A stretch of DNA of 24,733 nt. Source: a virus. A model generated the notes under the pieces. It was given only the letters and a program-made list of their open reading frames with translations, had not been told where the DNA came from and searched no databases. Location of the stretch: IMG/VR virus record IMGVR_UViG_3300046804_002692, positions 1 through 24,733 of that record. One strand, written 5' to 3'. Positions 1 to 8,476 of the stretch are shown one piece after another (the stretch's first letter is position 1; the number at the start of each line of letters is the position of its first letter). The translations under genes were made by a program, and so were the position numbers.

Positions 1-39
1 ATAATATGTGTCATAATAAGAATTAGTCACTTCTACATA

Positions 40-47
40 TATTTATA
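40..47 (-). promoter_or_regulatory. T4-type late promoter motif for the gene left of the window
   Basis: The minus strand reads TATAAATA, an exact match to the T4 late promoter element bound by the gp55/gp33 sigma system. It lies in the gap after the last gene of the window, with no downstream gene inside the window. By T4 gene order the next gene would be the tail sheath gp18, but that is inference. No hairpin terminator is visible in bases 1-59. Confidence 0.6.
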
Positions 48-59
48 AGTTATGGTTTT

Positions 60-1097
60 CTAACCATCAAACCTATAAACTGTGCTCTTCTTAATCGTAA
101 TAACATCATCTAGTGCCGTATCTTTCCTATCTACGGACTTTTTTTTAGGCCTAGGTTTTATCGGCTTTTTCCTTGGAACTGGCTTTGGCTTAGGTTTCTT
201 TTTAGGAACTGCAGGCTTTGTTCTCTTTGGAAGACTCGGCTTTTTGGGTTTCTTAGGCTTAATCGGTAATGTTCTCGATACCCCAGAAGGTGTCACTTTA
301 TCCATGACTTTTACCTCCTTCTCTTCTACTTTGGTACTTGCACGAGGAGTACCTTTCCTCATTTCCATGTTCGCAGCTATCAGTAGTAAAATAGCCAATG
401 GATCAAATACGCAGATGATTAGTATGATGACTAATCTAACTGCTTTATCAATAACCTCGACTGACGAGTCACTATAGATCAACTCTGCAACGTATTTTAT
501 CGGGCCAACTTCTGCTTCAATCTTTCTCAGATCAGTAGCAATAGGTGCCTTCTCTGCATTAAGTTTTTCAATTGTCTTTTGTGATTCATCAATCGAGGCT
601 AAAAGTGTACGACGTTCTTTCTGTTGTGAACGTCTTAAGGCTGCAGATCTTTCTGCACCTTTCTCATCAGTAGATCTAGCCATTGTTTGATCTACTGACT
701 CATCTAATTGTTTTAAAGCTTTCCTTGCTGTACTTATATTCTCTTTTTCAGTCGATATCTTTTCATCGATTAACTGTACTTGCGATGATACACCACCAGA
801 AACCACAGAGTGTTCTAAGTGTGCTTTAGACAAATAACCAAAGATACCCATTGAAGTAATTATTGAGAGTATCAGTACTGCTGCTGTAAAGTAATACTTG
901 AGTAACTTAGCAGCGTTATTCCAATTTCTATATAACCAAGATGCAGCGACTAGTTTAGCAATCTCAAGAGCAACACCCATCACGATAGAAGCGATAGCTT
1001 CACCTGAGAATATTGCAACTAATCCTGCTACTGAATAGTATGCAGCGACAGTTGAGATTGTAAATGCTGATGCGAATAGTATTAAAGCAAAGTTCAT
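60..1097 (-). CDS. Membrane protein with coiled coil and Lys/Pro-rich tail
   Basis: Function not recognised. Counting from the ATG at 1097 (345 residues), there are three hydrophobic helices at about 3-23, 25-51 and 66-89. A long charged, probably coiled-coil segment follows at about 105-200, then a fourth helix at about 219-243. The C-terminal tail at about 276-325 is almost entirely Lys, Pro and Arg, so it is very basic and disordered. I chose the ATG at 1097 because it overlaps the gp17 stop as ATGA. An in-frame TTG at 1118, with GAGAG five bases upstream, is a less likely start. The gene sits where T4 would go straight from gene 17 to gene 18, so it is an insertion in the packaging/tail block. 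The basic tail could contact DNA or acidic surfaces at the membrane, but this is speculation. Confidence 0.85.
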   Translation of the reverse strand: MNFALILFASAFTISTVAAYYSVAGLVAIFSGEAIASIVMGVALEIAKLVAASWLYRNWNNAAKLLKYYFTAAVLILSIITSMGIFGYLSKAHLEHSVVSGGVSSQVQLIDEKISTEKENISTARKALKQLDESVDQTMARSTDEKGAERSAALRRSQQKERRTLLASIDESQKTIEKLNAEKAPIATDLRKIEAEVGPIKYVAELIYSDSSVEVIDKAVRLVIILIICVFDPLAILLLIAANMEMRKGTPRASTKVEEKEVKVMDKVTPSGVSRTLPIKPKKPKKPSLPKRTKPAVPKKKPKPKPVPRKKPIKPRPKKKSVDRKDTALDDVITIKKSTVYRFDG

Positions 1098-2743
1098 GGT
1101 TGTGGGTCGTCTGGCCAATTAAACTCTCGCCAAACCTGTCCTTCGTTATCTACGTGGGTTGCATTGACTTCTTCCCTACCATCATCATTAAAACCAAATG
1201 GTAAGACTTCGTCCTCTATTTGTTTCATCTGTTGAGAATAGATGTATTCTCTCATGCCAGTATCGATAGACTCTACGAACATAGGAGTAGCAGCAAACCA
1301 ACCAAACATAACCAAGTTCATCATCAAGTCATCGTGCATACCAACCATAGCTTCGTATGATTGACCTTTAGAAACAAATGTTGACATCTCAACGATTGTC
1401 TCTGCATCGACGATCTCGATTTTCTTCTGCTCTACTAAGTCTTTAATATGAGAACAACCAATCTTCTTGGTTCGCTTATCCATGTAAACGCCGATAGCAT
1501 CAGCCTTCACTCCATTGGATGTATAGACATTCTCATATTCAAGATCATAGAATACACCATTACATACTACCTGACCAGCATCATTGTTTTCAATAACAAC
1601 TAATGCTTTATTATACAGATTAGCATATTTATAAATGACGTCAGGGAACAATAGAGGGGAGATTAGGTTATCTCTATATGTAGCCACTTGCCTAAATGGG
1701 TTTGTGCTTGCGTCAATGATAGTAAATGTTGAGTAGTCTTGTCCACGACCCTTAGCTACGTCAACCAACATGATATAGTTGTGATCCTTAGAATCTGGTA
1801 CTTCTTTATCTCGTTTAACTGGCACTTCGTACACGTTGACATTATTCATTGAGTAGAGAGGTTCTTTTGACTTCAATGATAATAGAGTATTTGCATTAAT
1901 TAGTGTATTACCTGTACCATGGAAGTTATTACCAAATTCTTGGTCGAACTGTAATTCAGATGTGTTAGCAATCGTTTGACGACGCCATTCTTCATCACGA
2001 CCAGGAACGTCCCACCAATCCACGCGGAATGGTTTGAAATCATTAGTACCTTGTACTGCACCTTCCCACAATTTATGGAAAGTGTTGCCTAAACCATTTG
2101 CTGTCGATGTAATAATAACTCGAGTAGTCTTACCTGAAGTAATTACAGGATATGTAGATGTATAGAATGTACCATCGTTCTCAACGAATGCGAACTCATC
2201 AAGGAACAGTAAGTTGACTGACATACCACGAATTGAGTTGCCAGATGTTGCTGCAGCAACGATACGAGAGTTATTAGAGAACTCAATCGATTTTTTGTTC
2301 AGTGTCTTACAACCAGGTTGCAGGAAGAATGGCAAGTTTTCTAACGCAAGCGTAACACGACCTAGCATCTCTTGTGCAGTTGCACCTTTGTTTGCTAAGA
2401 TCGCGATTGTTTGTTCTGGTTTGAAGATCGCATACCAGAGAATGTATACGACTGAAGAGATAGACTTACCTGACTGACGACAAGCAAGTACGATAGAGAA
2501 TCGATTCTCATTAAAGTGATCAAACATCTCTCCTTGATATGGATAAAGATCGAATGGTACAAGACCTTTATCTAAGTTGATGATCTTAATGTACTTACGT
2601 GCAAAGTACGAAGGATCATTCATACATCGAATGTATTCTTGTAGTTCTTCTTGGGAGAAAGTCTGTTCGACACCATCCCGTTTAACGAGAGGGTTCCCTA
2701 GGTAACCGTACTCATTATTGGTTAGGTGTGTTAGTGTTGACAT
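1094..2743 (-). CDS. gp17: Terminase large subunit gp17 (packaging ATPase/nuclease)
   Basis: This is the motor subunit that cuts concatemeric DNA and pumps it into the prohead through the portal. The N-terminal ATPase has a Walker A motif, CRQSGKS, at residues 88-94 and a Walker B motif, LLFLDE, at 178-183, where E183 would be the catalytic carboxylate. The C-terminal RNase H-like nuclease has acidic residues at D328 (in VDVAKGRGQDY, close to the T4 VDVSEGRGQDY), E385 (VIEN) and D471/D472 (MHDD). At 549 residues it is somewhat shorter than T4 gp17 (610) and appears intact. Its start overlaps the end of gp16 by 29 bases and its stop overlaps the next gene as ATGA, which suggests translational coupling. 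No strong Shine-Dalgarno precedes the ATG. Confidence 0.97.
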   Translation of the reverse strand: MSTLTHLTNNEYGYLGNPLVKRDGVEQTFSQEELQEYIRCMNDPSYFARKYIKIINLDKGLVPFDLYPYQGEMFDHFNENRFSIVLACRQSGKSISSVVYILWYAIFKPEQTIAILANKGATAQEMLGRVTLALENLPFFLQPGCKTLNKKSIEFSNNSRIVAAATSGNSIRGMSVNLLFLDEFAFVENDGTFYTSTYPVITSGKTTRVIITSTANGLGNTFHKLWEGAVQGTNDFKPFRVDWWDVPGRDEEWRRQTIANTSELQFDQEFGNNFHGTGNTLINANTLLSLKSKEPLYSMNNVNVYEVPVKRDKEVPDSKDHNYIMLVDVAKGRGQDYSTFTIIDASTNPFRQVATYRDNLISPLLFPDVIYKYANLYNKALVVIENNDAGQVVCNGVFYDLEYENVYTSNGVKADAIGVYMDKRTKKIGCSHIKDLVEQKKIEIVDAETIVEMSTFVSKGQSYEAMVGMHDDLMMNLVMFGWFAATPMFVESIDTGMREYIYSQQMKQIEDEVLPFGFNDDGREEVNATHVDNEGQVWREFNWPDDPQP

Positions 2744-3182
2744 CGATCACATCATTCTTATTCTGTTGTGCAAGAATAAAACGTTGTAGGTCTGTAGTAG
2801 ATCCTACAAATACATTATTATTAGTTACTTTTTCGGGAGTATTAGATTTGCTCTTCGGGCCGTTCCGAAGATTTTGAAGTTTTTTCTGGAGATCTGCCAG
2901 TTTGTCAGTGTTATCAGCCTGTGTTTTTAATAAACCAGCTAATACTTCGAAAGCGCGTGGATGTTGAGAATCTTTTGCAAGTTCCATCATCAAGTCGATA
3001 GCTACATTACCCTTATCAATAAGCTCTTTATATGTCTCTCTCGACACATCATAGTCGACCTGCAGGTCGTCGACCGGTGGCGAAGATTCCAATGGTGCCG
3101 ATATCGGCATATTCTTACTAAGGGCTTCTGCTATCTTCTCTTTTTTGCTTACAGTATTATCTATATTTTTCATATCGTTCAC
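2715..3182 (-). CDS. gp16: Terminase small subunit gp16
   Basis: This is the small terminase that helps gp17 recognise and cut DNA at the start of packaging. The central region carries the T4-like phage signature: a YKELIDKG helix followed by an AKDSQHPRAFEVLAGLLK-type helix and a Leu/Lys-rich coiled coil at about 75-108. The length (155 residues) is close to T4 gp16 (164), and the gene is directly upstream of gp17 as in T4. The first start, at 3182, is GTG and overlaps the gp15 stop as GTGA. An ATG three codons later (3173), with GAG about 8 bases upstream, is an equally good choice and would give 152 residues. Confidence 0.93.
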   Translation of the reverse strand: MNDMKNIDNTVSKKEKIAEALSKNMPISAPLESSPPVDDLQVDYDVSRETYKELIDKGNVAIDLMMELAKDSQHPRAFEVLAGLLKTQADNTDKLADLQKKLQNLRNGPKSKSNTPEKVTNNNVFVGSTTDLQRFILAQQNKNDVIDVNTNTPNQ

Positions 3183-3949
3183 TCAGTGAAACCATAATCC
3201 TGATCATAATTAATTATGGTTTCTGTAATAGTATATGTATCATTAGGCCCAACGTTCAACGGTGTAACCTGATCATTAATCGTCGAGATCTTTTTATTGC
3301 TATTAACATCTCTGATATTGACAGAAGAATCTTTAATAACTCCAACATCTTTCTGAATCGGACCATAGAATTGAATCTTCATATTAAAATCAAGTGTATA
3401 GATCAACGTTCTACGCTGTTCAAATTCACCCTCATAATCATCACTCATGCTAACTGATTGTAATGTTATAGGCACATCTCTAACTAAATTAATGGATGGA
3501 ATCTCTTTTACTGTAACAACATATTCTGGATTGAAGTATGGTAAGATCTGTTCAGTGATTTGAAGCACTTCATCTTGTGTCTTACCAATAATATTTAGCT
3601 GCATTGATAAGTTATATGGAGCAGATGTATAGATCGTATTAACTCCATGGATAGACGGAGTTTGAAGCTTCATATTCTTATTAACTTTTGCATTCGTATC
3701 ATATGTAATTGATGTAATTTCAAATGACATACGTGGTAAACGAATAGCAACCTCAGGAGCCAATAGATCTGGTTCTTCCTTTAGACGCGCTAAGAACTTT
3801 TGCTTTGGGCCATAGGCTAATGGTACTTTAGAAGTACTTAATATGTTACCCTGAGTATCAACCTTCACCGTGTTGATATTGTTGAATAGAGTGCCAAATA
3901 CAGCAACGCTCTTGCGAAGGTGTTGATTATAAAAGTATTGACCGAACAT
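3179..3949 (-). CDS. gp15: Tail sheath stabiliser / tail completion protein gp15
   Basis: In T4, gp15 forms the hexameric ring capping the tail tube and sheath and joins the tail to the neck. The N-terminus MFGQYFYNQHLRKSVAVFGT, followed by LFNNI, is the conserved start of this family. The length (256 residues) is close to T4 gp15 (272). The ATG is preceded by AAAGG about 7 bases upstream, and the stop is shared with the GTG of gp16 (GTGA). It sits immediately upstream of gp16 and gp17, as in T4, but is separated from gp14 by an inserted fibre-like gene. Confidence 0.94.
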   Translation of the reverse strand: MFGQYFYNQHLRKSVAVFGTLFNNINTVKVDTQGNILSTSKVPLAYGPKQKFLARLKEEPDLLAPEVAIRLPRMSFEITSITYDTNAKVNKNMKLQTPSIHGVNTIYTSAPYNLSMQLNIIGKTQDEVLQITEQILPYFNPEYVVTVKEIPSINLVRDVPITLQSVSMSDDYEGEFEQRRTLIYTLDFNMKIQFYGPIQKDVGVIKDSSVNIRDVNSNKKISTINDQVTPLNVGPNDTYTITETIINYDQDYGFTE

Positions 3950-3959
3950 TAATTAGCCT

Positions 3960-6134
3960 TTAAATAGCTGGAGTTGTACCATATAAAGCCAACCAACCTG
4001 CCGTTGAATAAATTAACTCAGCTGTAGTAGATGGATTAACTAGTAGAGGGAAGTCGATAATTCCAGTTATAGCTAATGTACACAGAGAAGAACTGTTAAT
4101 AATAACCAATCGTTGTCCAGTAGCAGCAGCTGGTAGATCAACAGTATGACCATCATTACCCATATATCCAATAGCAGGTTGGCAGAACAATAAATTAAAG
4201 TTAAGGTTAGTAACTGTTAATGTTGTATTAACACCATCAAAATCATATGTTTGTTGTCCTGTGACAGCTGTTAATACTGAGTTACCAGAACTATCTTTGA
4301 TGTCACCACCAGCTGGAAGAGTTATATTACCGCTTGCATCAAACGTCCATTGATTACCATATGTGCTTACATAAACAGAACCATGAGTACCACCTTGACC
4401 AGCTCTAAGTGTAAGATTACCAGAAGTAGTATTTGATGATCCACCAGTTATGTATACATCACCACCATGGGTAAATCCATAACCACCGTCGATGTTAATA
4501 TAACCACCGTATCCAGTCGTGCCATCATCTGCATCACCAGCATAGATCTTAATGTCACCGCCATTATTTTCAGCATCACCACCCCATAGATAAACATCTC
4601 CACCTTCGCCTGTGCCATATCCACGTTGACCTTGAATAATTATACGCTGAGCATTTGTATCTACATCTGGAGTAGGGCCAGTAATAATTACTTGTTCACT
4701 AGGATTACCAAACTGTAGCGTTTGAGCTGATTGATTGCCACCATTGTGTATGTCTGTTGTTAATGTTGGGAATGTAACTGTGCCATTAGTATTAAATCTC
4801 CATACATTTTGAGCACCCTCGTTACGATCATTCGTTCCAATGAAAACACCTTGAGCATAATTAACTACTTGTAAATAGTTGTAGTCGTCACCTAAGAATA
4901 AATCTTGTGTAGGTATAGTTGAATTACTTCCGCTAAATGCGATATGGAAATGTTGTGGAACGCCAGGACCTTCCATGTTTCCACCAAGGTTTAAAGATCC
5001 ACGAGATGTAATTAAACTAATACCACCATCACCATAGTTACCTAATTCTGTGTCACCACCGCTGGCAGCTTCTGAATTATTTGGCAGCCATAACCAACTA
5101 CTTCCTTCACCATTAGGTGATATGTTGAGACTTGTTGCACCCCAAGTCTCTTCAGTAGATCCTTGAGTTCCTAAGTATGAACCTTGAATCTTAAAGTCGC
5201 CTAAATCAATACCGGTGAATCCACTACCATATGGCGCCCAAGGGACAGATTTCCAAATAGAAGGCTGATCGATCTTGATAGTCAACCCTTCATAGTCTGC
5301 GATCTCACTGCCTGCGGTATATGTTACAACAATCTCGTTCGTTATAGAATTACGAGCAACGTGATTAACAAGACGACCATAACCATCATATGTTACATGA
5401 AGGTGGATTGATTTACCTAATGCATGAGCATCGATCAAGTTTTGATATGCTACATTCCATGTAGAATAGAATGCATATTGTCCTGACGCAAGAGGGAAAG
5501 ATAAAGTATAGTGTGTTCCAATAGTGCTCGTAAACGCACCGTCTAATGTGCAAAGATAATATACTGTAGACCCATCTAATTCTTGGCTAACAGCTGTAAT
5601 AGTACGTGTAGTAGTTCCATCAGAAACTGTCCAATCTACTTCTGGTGCAATAGGAGCTAATGATTCATTTTGTGTGAATGCGATTGTAGAACCAGTATTA
5701 GCAAACCTAGCTTCTAAGCTGTATGCTACATCACCGTCTGCTCTTAAGAAATTAAAACTTCCAAACTCTTCTGTCTCAACATAGTCTTCGCGACACACGT
5801 ATAAGTTGTTGCCATCAAATGCTAGGTTACCAGCCACGTGACCTTCAGACCCTGCAGAATTACCTGGAACACCAACGAAGATGCCGATATCTGGTCGTGC
5901 AGACAAGTCATAGAAATCTCCAGAAGTTGCAACTACTGCAAACTCTGGTTTATTACGAAGATCTTGGTAGTCACCAGTTTTTAATACGTTACCACCAGAG
6001 ATATTCATCCCGTCATTTGCTAATGCTGCATAGATCTCTTCGAAGTTTGCTTTGATCTTTAATGCACCGGCGCGCAGTGTATCACCGGTCTTATCATTAT
6101 TTGCGCTACCTGCGTTGAGTACTTGTTTTGCCAT
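3960..6134 (-). CDS. Fibre-like virion protein inserted between gp14 and gp15
   Basis: This 724-residue protein starts with a segment (residues 1-36) containing GSANNDKTGDTLRAG and NFEEIY. That pattern is shared by many marine phage fibre and structural proteins and probably attaches them to the virion. Residues of roughly 460-620 are rich in Gly and carry repeated GGDVY/GGDIK/GGYIN units, typical of beta-solenoid or triple-stranded fibre shafts. The C-terminus is a small beta-rich domain, possibly the tip. An AGGA Shine-Dalgarno about 7 bases upstream supports the start. The gene lies between gp14 and gp15, where T4 has none, so the product could be a neck or tail-terminus appendage (whisker- or collar-like) rather than a baseplate fibre. 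That placement is inference. Confidence 0.8.
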   Translation of the reverse strand: MAKQVLNAGSANNDKTGDTLRAGALKIKANFEEIYAALANDGMNISGGNVLKTGDYQDLRNKPEFAVVATSGDFYDLSARPDIGIFVGVPGNSAGSEGHVAGNLAFDGNNLYVCREDYVETEEFGSFNFLRADGDVAYSLEARFANTGSTIAFTQNESLAPIAPEVDWTVSDGTTTRTITAVSQELDGSTVYYLCTLDGAFTSTIGTHYTLSFPLASGQYAFYSTWNVAYQNLIDAHALGKSIHLHVTYDGYGRLVNHVARNSITNEIVVTYTAGSEIADYEGLTIKIDQPSIWKSVPWAPYGSGFTGIDLGDFKIQGSYLGTQGSTEETWGATSLNISPNGEGSSWLWLPNNSEAASGGDTELGNYGDGGISLITSRGSLNLGGNMEGPGVPQHFHIAFSGSNSTIPTQDLFLGDDYNYLQVVNYAQGVFIGTNDRNEGAQNVWRFNTNGTVTFPTLTTDIHNGGNQSAQTLQFGNPSEQVIITGPTPDVDTNAQRIIIQGQRGYGTGEGGDVYLWGGDAENNGGDIKIYAGDADDGTTGYGGYINIDGGYGFTHGGDVYITGGSSNTTSGNLTLRAGQGGTHGSVYVSTYGNQWTFDASGNITLPAGGDIKDSSGNSVLTAVTGQQTYDFDGVNTTLTVTNLNFNLLFCQPAIGYMGNDGHTVDLPAAATGQRLVIINSSSLCTLAITGIIDFPLLVNPSTTAELIYSTAGWLALYGTTPAI

Positions 6135-6149
6135 TTTTTTTCCTATTAA

Positions 6150-7187
6150 TTATCTTGCATCCCACGTTGCGGTATTCTCATCGAAACGTAAGATATGATT
6201 ATCTAATGATATAGCTTTTGGTTGATATTCTGATAATGTAAGTTGTTCATATTCTCCACCTGGTTCACCAAATGGATTTGATTCAGAGAAGTCAAGTATT
6301 GTATCGCCGAAGTTTTCGAACTCGATATTTTGAGAATTAGGATCATTCGGCAATTCAAGACCACTACCAGCTGTAGTAATCAAGAAAGATGCACCAGATT
6401 TCATACCAATCAATCGACGTTCAGTAGCCGCATCACCAATACCAGATTCTTGGAAGTATCTTGGCTTCTTATCGTTAGAAGCTATCTGATTAACTGTAAT
6501 AGCTGCAGCAACACCACCAGCAAAGTCAACGGATGCTAATGTACCATATACAAAGATTGGTTTATTATCTGTATCATAACCAAGGAACTGTTGAACTTCT
6601 TCATTTGCAATAAATGATCTACCGTTACCAGATCCAAGATTTAATGTTTGTGCAGCAGCGTATGTATTCTCGATACCATCAATGATATCGTAACCAGTAT
6701 TGAACTTCTCACCAGAGTATTCCCAAGTTTCACAATGAAGTTCGTAAACGAAGATGTTCGCCAATTGATAGAAAGCAGCTTCGTGTTCAACGAACTTGAT
6801 TTCCATAAATGTACCTGACAAAGGTATGTATAGCAGATCACCTTCGTTAGGTCTACCACCAATCATGGTAGTATTTTCTCGACCAATAAAGTTTTCCCAA
6901 CGACGGCGTGATACGACGAATGTTGCTTGGTCTCGAATTTCTAAACCAAATTTATTCATGATTGTACCTTCACCAGTATAACCGCCTTCATCGATATACA
7001 TTTCAATGAAGTATGCTTGGTTATATTCAGATGCTATAGCATCGTTTAATACTGAATCTAAATTCTTTAGGTTTCTTGGGATATAGTAAATGTCTTGCCC
7101 GTAAATACGAAGCGATTCTTCAATCATGTCCTCGTAGAGACGCTGCTCTGCTAAGACTCCGGGGTTAAAATAGACATTGGTTGGCAT
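6150..7187 (-). CDS. gp14: Neck protein gp14
   Basis: This is a T4-like neck (head completion) protein that, with gp13, seals the filled head and provides the docking surface for the tail. The N-terminus (NVYFNPGVLAEQRLYEDMI, then the segment ending QDIYYIPR) and the central GRPNEGDLLYIPL and FVYELHCETWEYSGE segments are typical of the marine T4-like gp14. At 345 residues it is longer than T4 gp14 (256), as is usual for the cyanophage form. It follows gp13 with a four-base gap. The upstream Shine-Dalgarno is weak (GTGGA). Confidence 0.94.
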   Translation of the reverse strand: MPTNVYFNPGVLAEQRLYEDMIEESLRIYGQDIYYIPRNLKNLDSVLNDAIASEYNQAYFIEMYIDEGGYTGEGTIMNKFGLEIRDQATFVVSRRRWENFIGRENTTMIGGRPNEGDLLYIPLSGTFMEIKFVEHEAAFYQLANIFVYELHCETWEYSGEKFNTGYDIIDGIENTYAAAQTLNLGSGNGRSFIANEEVQQFLGYDTDNKPIFVYGTLASVDFAGGVAAAITVNQIASNDKKPRYFQESGIGDAATERRLIGMKSGASFLITTAGSGLELPNDPNSQNIEFENFGDTILDFSESNPFGEPGGEYEQLTLSEYQPKAISLDNHILRFDENTATWDAR

Positions 7188-7191
7188 TTAA

Positions 7192-7929
7192 TTATCCACA
7201 GAAAAAGTCGACTGGTAATTCGTGTGTGCTTCTTAGTTCTTCTTCTAATAATCTAATATCGTTCTCAGCGTCATCAATATATTGACGAGCATTAATTGTA
7301 ACACCACCAGGTAATTGCATACCATCGAACTTAGCTAAGTTTGCACCCCATTGGAATTGAATCAATGCAGTTGCATAACGCTTAAGCCAAAAGTCATTCC
7401 ATATCTCATCACTTGTTACCCTAGCATAACCTTCAACCATTATATATTGACCAGGTTGTACTTTTTCACTCCACTTAGTTTCGATGTATAGTCTATTACC
7501 GTGACGTTGATATTGTACAGTTTGCACACCATTCAATAAAGAATCTAGTGTAGAAAGATATTGTTGCATCTCTACAAAGTATTGCATAGAGTCTGCACGA
7601 TATAACGCATAGAAGTCATTTAAGTACATCTGATACTTCATGTTAAACATATTCATGCCTGACCATGTAGAAGTCAACGGTAAAACACGTTGAACTGAAA
7701 TAACATCGTCTGAAAGAGCTAAGTATCCATTCGCGATATCGATATCTGTTACTTGATGAGGTATATAAACTCTACGTTGAGCATCGTAGTGATAGTCGTA
7801 GTATTTTTGAAGTGCTTCATCAATACGATCGTCTACTTGATCGTCATCGATATTAACTTCAAGCACTGGCTGACCCAATGCTCTAAGACAATATTCTTTT
7901 AGCTCTGCTCTACTTGTTGGGGTTGCCAT
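7192..7929 (-). CDS. gp13: Neck protein gp13
   Basis: This is a T4-like head completion protein that forms the upper ring of the neck beneath the portal. The N-terminus has the family pattern: RAELKEYCLRALG, then VNIDDDQVDDRIDEAL and YYDYHYD. The middle contains the GYLALSDDVISVQRVLPL stretch seen in marine T4-like gp13. It is 245 residues, shorter than T4 gp13 (309), as expected for the cyanophage type. GAGA lies about 8 bases upstream of the ATG. It is the second gene of the unit driven by the late promoter at 8412-8419 and is followed directly by gp14. Confidence 0.93.
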   Translation of the reverse strand: MATPTSRAELKEYCLRALGQPVLEVNIDDDQVDDRIDEALQKYYDYHYDAQRRVYIPHQVTDIDIANGYLALSDDVISVQRVLPLTSTWSGMNMFNMKYQMYLNDFYALYRADSMQYFVEMQQYLSTLDSLLNGVQTVQYQRHGNRLYIETKWSEKVQPGQYIMVEGYARVTSDEIWNDFWLKRYATALIQFQWGANLAKFDGMQLPGGVTINARQYIDDAENDIRLLEEELRSTHELPVDFFCG

Positions 7930-7939
7930 TTAATTTCTC

Positions 7940-8377
7940 TTATCTCTTTAGGATAGAACGAACCATCCATGCTGTTTTCTTATGAGCAGCTAAACGATCT
8001 GCTGCATAGTTTGAAATTTGGTGTTCACGTGCTTCTTCAGATGCATCATACAAACCTTGATATAAAGTAATCATAGTTTGTGTATCAGCTTGAAGCTTTT
8101 GAAACATTTCCATTGGACCTGGGAAAGTTTCTTCGTCTTTGATTAGACTTTGTTGTGCGTATACTGTTAAAGAACCTGGTGCTTTTTCATCCAATTGACG
8201 GATAAATTCAGCTAGTGTATCAGTCTGAGCCCATAGGTCAGCATAAACATCGCCAAAGAAATCGTGATATTCTGGGAAATCAGCACCTTCAATGTTCCAA
8301 TGGAACATGTGTGTTTTTAGGTAAAGAGCAAAGTTAGAAGTTAGGACTTTGCGGAGTTGTTCAACTAGCTTATTCAT
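7940..8377 (-). CDS. Dps-like ferritin (DNA-protection / iron-storage protein)
   Basis: Dps proteins form 12-subunit shells that oxidise Fe(II) with peroxide and protect DNA. The motif LKTHMFHWNIEG (about 20-31) and the ligand set H26, H38, D53 and E57 have exactly the spacing of the inter-subunit ferroxidase ligands of E. coli Dps (H51, H63, D78, E82). The protein is 145 residues, within the family range, with all helices of a four-helix bundle apparently present. It lacks a long basic N-terminal tail, so DNA binding is uncertain. AAGGA precedes the ATG by about 7 bases. It is the first gene after a T4-type late promoter and is followed by gp13, so it should be made late with the virion proteins. 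Confidence 0.88.
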   Translation of the reverse strand: MNKLVEQLRKVLTSNFALYLKTHMFHWNIEGADFPEYHDFFGDVYADLWAQTDTLAEFIRQLDEKAPGSLTVYAQQSLIKDEETFPGPMEMFQKLQADTQTMITLYQGLYDASEEAREHQISNYAADRLAAHKKTAWMVRSILKR

Positions 8378-8411
8378 ATGCGTTTCCTTATGGTGGATAT
8401 ATAGCTAATTC

Positions 8412-8419
8412 TATTTATA
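8412..8419 (-). promoter_or_regulatory. T4-type late promoter motif for Dps-gp13-gp14 unit
   Basis: The minus strand reads TATAAATA followed by G, an exact T4 late promoter element. By the T4 spacing, transcription would start near base 8405, leaving a leader of about 28 bases before the Dps ATG at 8377. It directly follows the terminator at 8424-8448 and shares a T with its T-tract, so it restarts transcription where the upstream unit ends. Confidence 0.75.
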
Positions 8420-8448
8420 AAAAAATGGGGATCATTAAGATCCCCATT
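8419..8448 (-). terminator. Rho-independent terminator after the outer-membrane protein gene
   Basis: A perfect 10-bp inverted repeat (8424-8433 with 8439-8448, GGGGATC core) encloses a five-base loop. On the minus strand it is followed by a run of T residues (complement of the A run 8419-8425). The T-run lies only on the minus-strand side, so it terminates the right-hand unit that ends with the gene at 8477-9340. Confidence 0.88.
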
Positions 8449-8476
8449 ACATGATATATTATAAGTTTATCGGCTT

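Noticed and set aside
82-477. 131-residue open frame on the plus strand, rich in Phe, Leu and Gly
   Set aside because: It is the antisense image of the Lys/Pro-rich tail of the minus-strand membrane protein, which has the better gene structure and context.
1626-1633. TATAAATA on the minus strand inside gp17
   Set aside because: It encodes part of IYKYANLY in the nuclease domain and no gene starts at a suitable distance, so it is treated as coincidental.
6641-6862. 73-residue minus-strand frame inside gp14
   Set aside because: It is out of frame within a conserved neck protein and has no independent start signal or recognisable protein pattern.
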